A stretch of 6,635 bases of DNA from Bacteroidales bacterium (GCA_031271725.1 JAISVE010000047.1:1-6635); one strand, 5' to 3'; shown: positions 1-6,083, numbered from the stretch's first letter. The notes: a model not told the origin generated them from the letters alone. Numbers and translations are program-made.

Positions 1-505
1 CCGTCTTTCTCAGCACAGGATGCCAATAATCCGGACAAATTTCATTCAAGGGCTCCAATACAAACTTTCTAACGCTCGCAAGCGGATGCGGTATAAACAA
101 CTGAGGATTATTATAAATCATATTACCGTAAAATATAATATCTATGTCGATAGGACGCGATAAATAAGCCGCTGCTTCGGCATTAACAACAGCGGCAGCA
201 GCAGTATTCTCAGACAGGTAGGCAAACACAGCACGCCCAAAGTCCTGTTCAATTCCCTTACACACTTTAAGAAGTTCAAGCGGCTCTAAAGAAGTGCTCA
301 CACATATTGCCTTATTCAGAAAGTCGGGCGTACCCGCAGGCATACCCCAAGCACGGGAAACATACTCGCCGGACAAACGCACAATCTTGCCAACACGTTC
401 TTCAATCAACAATTGAGCATTACGAAATGTAGCGGATACATCGCCCTGATTACCCCCAAGCAATAAGTAAACAAAAACGCTATCGGCAGTACTGCAAACA
501 CTCAT
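1..505 (-). CDS. folK: 2-amino-4-hydroxy-6-hydroxymethyldihydropteridine pyrophosphokinase (HPPK), 3' end off the window
   Basis: HPPK transfers pyrophosphate from ATP to 6-hydroxymethyl-7,8-dihydropterin in the cytoplasm, the step before dihydropteroate synthase in folate synthesis. My own translation from the ATG at 505-503 gives 168 residues before the left edge. The N-terminal strand and glycine turn are LLLGGNQGD (about 14-22), followed by PDFLNKA (60-66) and FGR (89-91). The magnesium-binding aspartates lie in RPIDIDIIFYG (117-127; Asp120, Asp122). IPHP (138-141) and RKFVLEPLNEICP (146-158) complete the family pattern. HPPKs are usually about 155-170 residues, so only a short C-terminal tail should be missing. 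The start overlaps the rmuC stop as ATGA (505-502), so translation is probably coupled to rmuC. Odd point: 25 residues, Ala-rich, separate FGR from RPID where E. coli HPPK has about nine. The family call is secure. Confidence 0.93.
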   Translation of the reverse strand, partial: MSVCSTADSVFVYLLLGGNQGDVSATFRNAQLLIEERVGKIVRLSGEYVSRAWGMPAGTPDFLNKAICVSTSLEPLELLKVCKGIEQDFGRAVFAYLSENTAAAAVVNAEAAAYLSRPIDIDIIFYGNMIYNNPQLFIPHPLASVRKFVLEPLNEICPDYWHPVLRKT

Positions 506-1824
506 ATAGCCATATCCTCCTCCACACTTTCCGCGCCCACCCTGTCAAGCAAACGCTTATCAATACTTTTATCCGCCCCTGCCCCAAGTTCTTTTATACG
601 CTCTATACGCCCAACAATAGTATCGCCTTTCTTGCTTGATTCGGTAAGCTTATTCATAGCCCCTCTATATTCTCCTTGTGCCTCATCTAACTTCTTACCC
701 ATTCTAATAAGGTCATCGCTAAAACCCACAAATTTATCGTACAGTGCGCCACTCTCTTTAACGATATTCATTACATTTTTCTTTTGAGTTTCCTGTCGCC
801 ACATAAAAGTTACGGTGCGCAAAGTTGCAAGCAACATTGTAGGGGATAATAAGACCACATTTTTAGAAAAAGCCTTATCAAATAAAGTTAGATCATTTTG
901 CAGAGCGATATGCAATGCCGGCTCTACGGGCACAAAGAGAAATACAAAGTCAGGTGGATTTATTCCGTAAAGATTATAATAACTCTTGTTGCTTAATTCG
1001 TCTATATGACGTTTCAAACTTGCAAGATGTTCACTTAAAGCCCGCTCACGTTCAACATTATTTTCGGCACTTACAAAGCGTTCATAAGCGGTTAATGACA
1101 CCTTGCAGTCAATAATATAATTCTTATTTTCAGGCAGGTTAATAATAAAGTCCGGACGCACATTTGCTCCCTGTTCTGTTTTAAAATTTTCCTGCATCAA
1201 GTAGTGTACTCCCTTTTGTAAGCCCGCTTTATCAAGCAACATCTCAAGTTGTATTTCACCCCAATCGCCCTGTACTTTGCTATCGCCTTTTAGTGCACGG
1301 GTTAAGCGTTCTGCCTCGCCCGTCATTTTACTGCTTGCATCAAGCATTTGTTTTAATTCCGTGCGAAGTGCTGTTTTTTCGCGAGTTTCAGCATTATACG
1401 TTTCCTCTACTTTCTTTTCAAAATGCTGAATTTTCTCACCCAAAGGTTTCAAAATTCCCGAAATTTTTTCCTCATTAACGGCAACAAATTTTTGACTTTT
1501 TTCTTCTAAAATTTTATTTGCCAGATTTTCAAATTCAGTTTGCATCTGTTTTTTCAAAACCTCAAACTCTGCCTGCGATTGCGTAATTTTTTCCTGCAAT
1601 CCTTCGCATTTTTGCATAAGTCCCGCAACTTGCCCTGTTTTGCGCGAAAGTTCCTCCTGCGTGCGTGTTTGTTCTAACTTTACTTCATTATATAACGAGC
1701 GTAAAACATATTTTTGCTCAATATCTTCCAACAACATTGTTCCGCCACGCTTACGATTTCCCAAAAGCAAGGCAATAAGCAAGCCAATAACCACTGCTCC
1801 AACTATCAATATAATAATATTCAT
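502..1824 (-). CDS. rmuC: RmuC family protein (DNA recombination/rearrangement-limiting, PD-(D/E)XK-like nuclease fold)
   Basis: E. coli RmuC limits inversions at short inverted repeats and is predicted to be a nuclease; its biochemical activity is not well established. This 440-residue protein (E. coli about 475) starts with one hydrophobic segment (about 2-22) followed by the basic stretch NRKRGG, so it is probably an inner-membrane anchor with the rest in the cytoplasm. Residues about 40-160 are rich in E, K, Q and L in coiled-coil style. The RmuC domain follows (about 165-415). It contains GDWGE (186-190), RPDFII (223-228, Asp225) and IDCKVS (238-243, Asp239 and Lys241), which resembles a PD-(D/E)XK active site. 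FVFLFVPVEPAL and the LLSPTMLLATLRTV strand-helix are also typical. The first ATG is preferred because it supplies the membrane anchor. The stop codon overlaps the folK start by ATGA, making rmuC-folK a likely operon. The upstream box TAATTTTG lies 4 bases before the ATG. Confidence 0.93.
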   Translation of the reverse strand: MNIIILIVGAVVIGLLIALLLGNRKRGGTMLLEDIEQKYVLRSLYNEVKLEQTRTQEELSRKTGQVAGLMQKCEGLQEKITQSQAEFEVLKKQMQTEFENLANKILEEKSQKFVAVNEEKISGILKPLGEKIQHFEKKVEETYNAETREKTALRTELKQMLDASSKMTGEAERLTRALKGDSKVQGDWGEIQLEMLLDKAGLQKGVHYLMQENFKTEQGANVRPDFIINLPENKNYIIDCKVSLTAYERFVSAENNVERERALSEHLASLKRHIDELSNKSYYNLYGINPPDFVFLFVPVEPALHIALQNDLTLFDKAFSKNVVLLSPTMLLATLRTVTFMWRQETQKKNVMNIVKESGALYDKFVGFSDDLIRMGKKLDEAQGEYRGAMNKLTESSKKGDTIVGRIERIKELGAGADKSIDKRLLDRVGAESVEEDMAI

Positions 1825-1828
1825 AACA

Positions 1829-1860
1829 CAAAATTACGATTAAGTCGAACGAAAAACAAG
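1829..1860 (-). promoter_or_regulatory. Possible Bacteroidota-type promoter for rmuC-folK
   Basis: Read on the minus strand, TAATTTTG (1836-1829) matches the Bacteroidota -7 consensus TAnnTTTG exactly. CTTG (1860-1857) lies 20 bases upstream, close to the -33 TTTG consensus (3 of 4) and at a plausible spacing. The predicted transcript start would fall on or within a few bases of the rmuC ATG (1824), implying a leaderless or nearly leaderless message, which weakens the call. The -33 half lies inside the inverted repeat at 1851-1874. Confidence 0.4.
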
Positions 1861-1874
1861 TAAACTTGTTTTTC
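1851..1874. repeat. Perfect 10-bp inverted repeat upstream of rmuC
   Basis: GAAAAACAAG, a 4-base TAAA loop, then CTTGTTTTTC form a perfect 10-bp stem; pairing stops at both flanks. It lies 27 bases upstream of the rmuC start and covers the possible -33 element, so it could be an operator for a dimeric regulator. No clean T-tract follows it on either strand, so it does not look like an intrinsic terminator. The function is inferred only from position. Confidence 0.5.
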
Positions 1875-1927
1875 CGAAACACAGTAATTTATTAACATCA
1901 TTTATTTTAGATTAAGGAGTTAATGAG

Positions 1928-1946
1928 CTTCGTTTCACAAACGAAG
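1928..1946. repeat. Perfect 8-bp inverted repeat in the divergent intergenic region
   Basis: CTTCGTTT, a CAC loop and AAACGAAG form an 8-bp perfect stem about 40 bases upstream of the ligase-family gene at 1986. The plus strand then runs into an AT-rich stretch (1949-1966). There is no upstream plus-strand gene in view for it to terminate, so it is either an operator or hairpin for the downstream gene, or a leftover of a dispersed repeat. It is a separate element from the one at 1851-1874 and shares no sequence with it. Confidence 0.45.
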
Positions 1947-1971
1947 TGAGTAAAATTATTAAAAAATGCTG

Positions 1972-1979
1972 TATCTTTA
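1972..1979 (+). promoter_or_regulatory. Weak -7-like box before the ligase-family gene
   Basis: TATCTTTA matches seven of eight positions of TAnnTTTG and ends six bases before the ATG at 1986. No TTTG or TTG is found at the expected -33 distance upstream, so this may be only part of the AT-rich background. It is recorded because the two-gene plus-strand unit must be transcribed from somewhere in 1825-1985. Confidence 0.2.
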
Positions 1980-1985
1980 TAAGAT

Positions 1986-3323
1986 ATGACTAACTTTTTT
2001 ACACCCGAAAACGAAATTTACGCAAGATATGCAGCACAGGCACTGTTCCTGCTATCCACGCTTATACTTATAATAAACGAGGTAAGAAAACATAAATTCT
2101 CAAAACAGGACTTTTTAAAGAACAACACCTTGCCTACAGCAAGTTTCCTTTTTTTAATTACTGCCACTATCTTTAATATATACATAAGTATTTCCGGCAC
2201 AGTATTATTTACGACAACCGCAGTTATATATTTTTTACTTAACAGAAAATTTTATCCGCCACCCAAAATATTTTATTTTATATTTTTATATACAATACTG
2301 CCTATTTTAGGAACAATAGGTACCCCAAAAGGTTTTAGATTTCCTGACAGCACTATTACTTTTTTAGTATTACCACTTTCACTCTGCCTTATAGATATAA
2401 AACAGGAAACCTTATTAAAGGTTGCAAAAATCTTCACGAGAGTAATGATTATCTATATGGTAACATGTATTCTATACTGGCTCTACAACTTTCAATACCT
2501 TGATATTCCTCTGTCGGAATGGCTAACACAAAAATCATCTTCGACCATTATTCCCAAGGGATTTGAAAATGGCGATGCCAGACTTTTTGTAAGTTATTGG
2601 TCGGGAAATTTTCACCAAACATATATTTCTTTTGTTTTGTTTATGGGTTTTATTTCGAGTGCTTATTTATTTTACAAACAAAAAATAAAGAATTGGGAAG
2701 TACTACTCTATGGCATATTATGCGTAATAACAGTTCTCTTAATTGAAAGCAGAATAGGCATGGTTGTATTTCCCGTTTTATCGATTGCAAGCTTGATCCT
2801 ATATTCCATGTTGAGGAAAAAATATTTTATACCATCGCTATTATCTGCATTGATAATAACATCTACAATAATGCTTTTTATGTATGATATAGGTAAGAAT
2901 GAAAGTATAATGAAAGACACACATCGTCCTACATATTATGCTATTGCCATTGATTATATACAAGAACATCCATATTGGGGTTGTGGATATCATGAACAAC
3001 TTGCTACATTAGATACTATTATTGCCCGTGATTCTATTCCGGTAAAAAAACATTTAAACTATGTACACAATCAATTTCTCGGCGACACTATGCAATATGG
3101 TATTTCAGGACTAATAATGCTTTTTATACTACTTTGTGGAATACTATTCTATGCTATCAAATGGCAAAGCTATCCACTTTTAATGTTATTATTGGTATTA
3201 TCGTTTTATATGATGATTGAGGAACCGCTTTACGCTCAAGGAGGTATAACTAGAGTTACAGCATTCTTAGTATTTTTTGTAGCATTAACGGCAAAAACTA
3301 ACAAAAATGAAACAAAGCATTGA
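1986..3323 (+). CDS. O-antigen ligase/polymerase family (WaaL/Wzy-like) polytopic membrane protein
   Basis: The 445-residue product is very hydrophobic, with about 12-13 candidate membrane segments (roughly 14-31, 48-69, 71-86, 95-112, 120-136, 147-166, 210-230, 238-252, 258-276, 281-300, 371-391, 395-411, 423-436). A large hydrophilic loop lies between the segments ending near 300 and starting near 371. That loop carries the O-antigen ligase family pattern: HRPTYYAIAIDYIQEHPYWG (313-332) and then YVHNQFLGD (359-367) with His361, which corresponds to the conserved periplasmic histidine of WaaL-type enzymes. ESRIG (254-258) is the usual Ser-Arg turn before a membrane helix. Such enzymes join or polymerise undecaprenyl-linked glycans at the periplasmic face; sequence alone does not separate ligase from polymerase. 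It overlaps the Stealth gene by 17 bp, so the two are probably cotranslated. Base composition is more AT-rich than rmuC in sampled lines. Confidence 0.82.
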   Translation: MTNFFTPENEIYARYAAQALFLLSTLILIINEVRKHKFSKQDFLKNNTLPTASFLFLITATIFNIYISISGTVLFTTTAVIYFLLNRKFYPPPKIFYFIFLYTILPILGTIGTPKGFRFPDSTITFLVLPLSLCLIDIKQETLLKVAKIFTRVMIIYMVTCILYWLYNFQYLDIPLSEWLTQKSSSTIIPKGFENGDARLFVSYWSGNFHQTYISFVLFMGFISSAYLFYKQKIKNWEVLLYGILCVITVLLIESRIGMVVFPVLSIASLILYSMLRKKYFIPSLLSALIITSTIMLFMYDIGKNESIMKDTHRPTYYAIAIDYIQEHPYWGCGYHEQLATLDTIIARDSIPVKKHLNYVHNQFLGDTMQYGISGLIMLFILLCGILFYAIKWQSYPLLMLLLVLSFYMMIEEPLYAQGGITRVTAFLVFFVALTAKTNKNETKH

Positions 3324-4248
3324 TATAGTCTATTTATGGGTTGATGGTAATGACCCTGAATGGCAAGCAAAGCGGAATGCTTTTACAGGTATTCAGACCA
3401 CACAAAACGATGCTTTGTGTGAGGGTAGATATGCGAATAATGACGAATTAAAATATTCTTTGCGCTCGGTAGAAAAATACGCTACTTGGGTTAGAAACAT
3501 TTTTATTGTTACCGATAATCAAACTCCATCATGGCTCGACACTTCAAATCCTAAAATAAAAATTATTGATCACAGTGAAATTATTCCGGCAAAAGCTTTA
3601 CCCTGTTTTAATTCAGAAACAATAGAATACTTTATTTACAAAATACCCGATTTATCTGAGCATTTTCTCTGCTTCAATGACGATACCTTCCTAAATAAAG
3701 ATGTATTACCTGCCGATTTTTTCACTGAAAATGGAAACGCAATTGTGCGTCTTATAAGAAAACGCTTTGGCAGCTTTCGCTATAAATGGGAAGCATTTTG
3801 GGGCGCAAAACCCACATTATACAAACAAACAATATTAAGAGTCTCAGAACTGGTTGCTTCCCGTTGCGGAAAGCGTTATTGGGGCTTTCCGCATCACAAC
3901 ATTGATGCATATCTTAAAAGTGATTATAAGAATGCAATAGAAAATACTTTTAAGGATATCGTTGAAAGCACCTATGAAGATAGAGTACGTAAGGGGCGTG
4001 GTTTGCAAAGAGTAGCAATCTTATACTATTCTTTGGCTATTGGAAACGCTATTATACGCTATGTTACAAAAAACGAATCTTATTATTCTTCTCTGTATAG
4101 AACTAAAAAATTAGAGAATTTCCTTAAACAGCGGAAGCCTATGCTCTTTTGTTTAAATGACAACGAGCATACCACTAATAAAGACCGTATTCTTGCAAAG
4201 GAATTTTTAGAAAGATATTTTTCTAAGAAATCAGCGTTTGAGAAGTAA
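3307..4248 (+). CDS. Stealth family sugar-phosphate transferase (capsular polysaccharide phosphotransferase-like)
   Basis: Stealth proteins transfer hexose-1-phosphate from a nucleotide sugar to a glycan, building phosphodiester-linked surface polymers; the family includes bacterial capsule enzymes and the animal GlcNAc-1-phosphotransferase. The 313 residues show all four conserved regions. CR1 is IDIVYLWVDGNDPEW (5-19). CR2 runs from about 42 to 148, with NDELKYSLRSVEKYATWVRN (45-64), IFIVTDNQTPSWL and HFLCFNDDTF (119-128). CR3 is around FPHHNIDAYL (194-203) and continues to about 240. CR4 is MLFCLND (279-285). There is no signal peptide and no clear membrane helix, so it is probably cytoplasmic or peripheral. 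The ATG at 3307 lies inside the end of the upstream gene (17-bp overlap, A-rich, no Shine-Dalgarno) and directly precedes CR1, so it is a well-supported start. The stop is two bases before a long palindrome. The sugar transferred cannot be read from sequence. Confidence 0.9.
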   Translation: MKQSIDIVYLWVDGNDPEWQAKRNAFTGIQTTQNDALCEGRYANNDELKYSLRSVEKYATWVRNIFIVTDNQTPSWLDTSNPKIKIIDHSEIIPAKALPCFNSETIEYFIYKIPDLSEHFLCFNDDTFLNKDVLPADFFTENGNAIVRLIRKRFGSFRYKWEAFWGAKPTLYKQTILRVSELVASRCGKRYWGFPHHNIDAYLKSDYKNAIENTFKDIVESTYEDRVRKGRGLQRVAILYYSLAIGNAIIRYVTKNESYYSSLYRTKKLENFLKQRKPMLFCLNDNEHTTNKDRILAKEFLERYFSKKSAFEK

Positions 4249-4250
4249 GT

Positions 4251-4373
4251 AAAAAGTTCTAAAAACTCGAAGTTCAAGGCACGCAAATGCAGATGTGAAA
4301 GGAGCGTACTTTAGTACGTGACTGAACATCAAATGCAGCGTAACGCTGAAATTCGAGGAATTTAGAATTTTTT
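4251..4373. repeat. Imperfect palindrome of about 123 bp filling the convergent intergenic space (REP/MITE-like, possible bidirectional terminator)
   Basis: The two halves are imperfect reverse complements around an apex at about 4311/4312. The outer arms pair over TTCTAAA, CTCGAA, TTC and ACGC (left 4251-4284; right 4338-4373 read in reverse). The innermost stem is CGTACT-TT-AGTACG (4305-4318). CAAATGCAG occurs as a direct repeat at 4284-4292 and 4330-4338, placed almost symmetrically around the apex. The left end begins with five As (4251-4255) and the right end finishes with six Ts (4368-4373), as expected for a terminator working in both directions between converging genes. It starts two bases after the Stealth stop, and the stop codon of the minus-strand glycosyltransferase (4374-4372) falls in its T-tract. 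The length, nested structure and exact fit suggest a dispersed palindromic repeat; copy number cannot be judged here. Confidence 0.75.
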
Positions 4374-5139
4374 AAGCAAACCATTTATCTATCCAACCGG
4401 TAACCCTCCCCGTAAACACGCCCGGAATTTTTATCTTATGCTCACGGGCAAATTGCCTGCGGAACTCCTTTGCTCTTTGCCAGCCTTTATGCCGTCTTAG
4501 TCTTGCAACAGGGTCCGGTGAAGTCATTATCGTGTTTTCATTTTCCTTATAATAGTATGTTGCTTGCGGAACAGTTACAACCTTATCGGCAAAATACACT
4601 GCTTGCAATGAAAAAGGTAAATCTTCTACAACCACACCCACTTCAAACTGCAAAGTTCGCGCCTCTAAAAAACTTTTTCTAAACACATAACGCCATACAT
4701 AGCCCCATCTGCCAACCATTGTAATTTCAATTTTTTCCTGCTTTAAGGAGAGCACACGAACATTATCGTATAATAATGTACGATGCGGCTTCGGTTCATT
4801 TTCCATTCCTGTACAGTAAATATCGGCATCTATCTGCCTGTGTGCATCCACTACTTTCTCATAAAAATTATCACTTATTAAATCATCAACATCAAAAAAA
4901 TGAATATAGTCGCCGCTTGCTATTTTCATTCCTGCATTTCTTGCCGCCGACAATCCCTGATTTTCCTGCTTAAAAATTTTTATGGGATATTGCTGCAAAT
5001 ATTCATTAGAGCGGTCGGTAGAGCCGTCATCTATCGCAATTATTTCTAAGTTTTTATATGTTTGCCTCTGCAAATTTTGCATACAACGCTCAACATATTT
5101 TTCACCATTATAAACAGGCACTATAACTGAAATTATCAT
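4372..5139 (-). CDS. Glycosyltransferase family 2 (GT-A fold)
   Basis: This enzyme probably transfers a sugar from a nucleotide donor to a growing lipid-linked glycan on the cytoplasmic side of the membrane; donor and acceptor are unknown. The 255-residue product opens with the GT2 strand ISVIVPVYNGEKYVERCM (3-20), then IIAIDDGSTD (33-42, nucleotide binding) and QGLSAARNAG (61-70). FFDVDD (81-86) holds the metal-binding DXD-type motif, and VEDLPFSLQA (171-180) includes the probable catalytic-base region. The start chosen is the ATG at 5139. It gives the standard GT2 N terminus and overlaps the upstream stop as ATGA (5139-5136). The frame is open to an ATG at 5187, but that would add 16 residues lying within the upstream gene. 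The C terminus ends WIDKWFA with its stop inside the palindrome's T-tract; at 255 residues it is somewhat short, so a slightly truncated tail is possible. No membrane helix is seen. Confidence 0.9.
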   Translation of the reverse strand: MIISVIVPVYNGEKYVERCMQNLQRQTYKNLEIIAIDDGSTDRSNEYLQQYPIKIFKQENQGLSAARNAGMKIASGDYIHFFDVDDLISDNFYEKVVDAHRQIDADIYCTGMENEPKPHRTLLYDNVRVLSLKQEKIEITMVGRWGYVWRYVFRKSFLEARTLQFEVGVVVEDLPFSLQAVYFADKVVTVPQATYYYKENENTIMTSPDPVARLRRHKGWQRAKEFRRQFAREHKIKIPGVFTGRVTGWIDKWFA

Positions 5140-5999
5140 AATAATATTTTTTTGAAGCGTTCGGGAATCTGTACTATTAACTTCCAACGCAGCATTGACG
5201 GCTTGTTATAGGCATATATCGGACGAAATATAGTTTGCACAAGACGTGCTTTTGGTAAATATTTATTACCGTCTTTTGCCTTATTTTGCGCAACCGCTTC
5301 CGTAATAAAAGTAATGCTGCGCAACCGTTTTTTAATATGCCCCTCCCTGCCTGTTGCCATACGATCTTTATCTTTAAATCTATCCATTATCATATCATAA
5401 TCCACACTGCCGAAATGAAACATGTAAAGATTTTTATCAATATGAAAATTGTGATGTTTTACCCGGTGAAAACCGGAGCCCCAACGTACAGACTTTGCTA
5501 TTATGGAAGGTTTTGTATAGCGTGAAGAAATAACGGCATAATTTCTCTGTTGTAAAAACGGCTGTTCTCTGTTAAGAATTTTTTCTGAATTTCTATCCTG
5601 CCCCATATCAACACCAAGTGCGGAAACAGATGTCTTAATTCGCTTCTCGCTCAAATATTCGTGCAATGTCTTTCCACACAAAGGATCTATAACAACAAAT
5701 TCGTCTGCATCAACCCCAATAACTATATCGTAATTGTTGAACAACTCGCGTGCTCTTTGTGATAAAAATCCAAGCCGTCTTTTTTCCGCTTTTACAACGT
5801 GTTCGGCAACGCGGGGAACGTGTATAACATTTGCCTTTCCTGCCTTTGCCGGTACGGGTTGATCTTCCCCGTCTAAATAAACATACAGATTTTCTTCACC
5901 GAATTGCTCGCCATAATAGCTAATCCAACGATTAAGAAAAAACTCATCGTTGCGAGCCATTGTTATAACTGCTACTTTTCTTAAACCATCCTTATTCAT
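5136..5999 (-). CDS. Glycosyltransferase family 2-like (Glyco_tranf_2_4/GT92-type)
   Basis: The 287-residue protein starts VAVITMARNDEFFLNRWISY (9-28), the N-terminal signature of the Glyco_tranf_2_4 group, where RNDE replaces the usual GT2 VPVYN. LYVYLDGEDQ (38-47) follows. DIVIGVDADEFVVID (91-105) contains a clear DXD metal-binding motif (Asp97, Asp99). Later come WGSGFHRVKHH (173-183) and MFHFGSVDYDMIMDRF (193-208), histidine- and aromatic-rich segments typical of this group. There is no signal peptide or membrane helix, so it is probably a cytoplasmic enzyme of surface-glycan assembly. The substrate is unknown. The start at 5999 is preceded by a very AT-rich leader (6000-6014) with no Shine-Dalgarno. 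Its TGA overlaps the next gene's ATG (ATGA, 5139-5136), so the two transferases are translationally coupled and probably act in the same pathway. The gap to uvrA is 84 bp, so a separate promoter is possible but not identified. Confidence 0.83.
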   Translation of the reverse strand: MNKDGLRKVAVITMARNDEFFLNRWISYYGEQFGEENLYVYLDGEDQPVPAKAGKANVIHVPRVAEHVVKAEKRRLGFLSQRARELFNNYDIVIGVDADEFVVIDPLCGKTLHEYLSEKRIKTSVSALGVDMGQDRNSEKILNREQPFLQQRNYAVISSRYTKPSIIAKSVRWGSGFHRVKHHNFHIDKNLYMFHFGSVDYDMIMDRFKDKDRMATGREGHIKKRLRSITFITEAVAQNKAKDGNKYLPKARLVQTIFRPIYAYNKPSMLRWKLIVQIPERFKKILL

Positions 6000-6038
6000 T
6001 TATATATATTTTTACTTCGTAAAATAATTCTTGACTGT

Positions 6039-6067
6039 GCTTCATAAATCTGCTACGCTTCATAAAT
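6039..6067. repeat. Two copies of an 11-bp direct repeat between uvrA and the glycosyltransferase gene
   Basis: GCTTCATAAAT occurs at 6039-6049 and again at 6057-6067, an 18-bp period, in the 84-bp gap between the uvrA stop and the start at 5999. Nearby is a short inverted repeat, TTTTAC-TTC-GTAAAA (6010-6024). No good Bacteroidota promoter box accompanies them. They could be tandem regulator-binding sites for the minus-strand glycosyltransferase pair or chance in AT-rich DNA. Confidence 0.35.
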
Positions 6068-6083
6068 AAAACAAGTTTTCATT

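Noticed and set aside
915..1843. Plus-strand open frames at 915-1115, 1293-1478 and 1640-1843
   Set aside because: They lie antisense within or across rmuC, which has clear domain motifs; their translations show no recognisable domain.
1851..1874. Intrinsic terminator reading
   Set aside because: The stem is followed by CGAAAC on the plus strand and CGTTCG on the minus strand, with no T-tract, and no converging gene ends here.
2018..2920. Minus-strand frames at 2018-2200 and 2708-2920
   Set aside because: Antisense to membrane helices of the ligase-family protein; the reverse complement of such DNA often reads as hydrophobic open frames.
4083..4286. Minus-strand frame across the end of the Stealth gene and the left arm of the palindrome
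   Set aside because: Antisense to the conserved CR4 region of Stealth and no protein-like features; it is a shadow frame.
4251..4373. CRISPR array or tRNA gene in the repeat-bearing gap
   Set aside because: Only two 9-bp direct repeats, part of one palindrome; no regular repeat-spacer pattern and no cloverleaf or CCA end.
5140..5187. Longer start for the GT2 glycosyltransferase (ATG at 5187)
   Set aside because: It adds 16 residues overlapping the upstream gene by 52 bases; the ATG at 5139 gives the standard GT2 N terminus and an ATGA overlap.
4470..5525. Plus-strand frames at 4470-4682, 4776-4973 and 5286-5525
   Set aside because: All antisense to the two glycosyltransferases, which carry catalytic motifs; the readings are low-complexity shadows.
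6067..6083. Terminator after uvrA (GAAAAC..GTTTTATTT on the minus strand)
   Set aside because: The stem is only about 4-5 A/T-rich pairs with a tiny loop, too weak to support.
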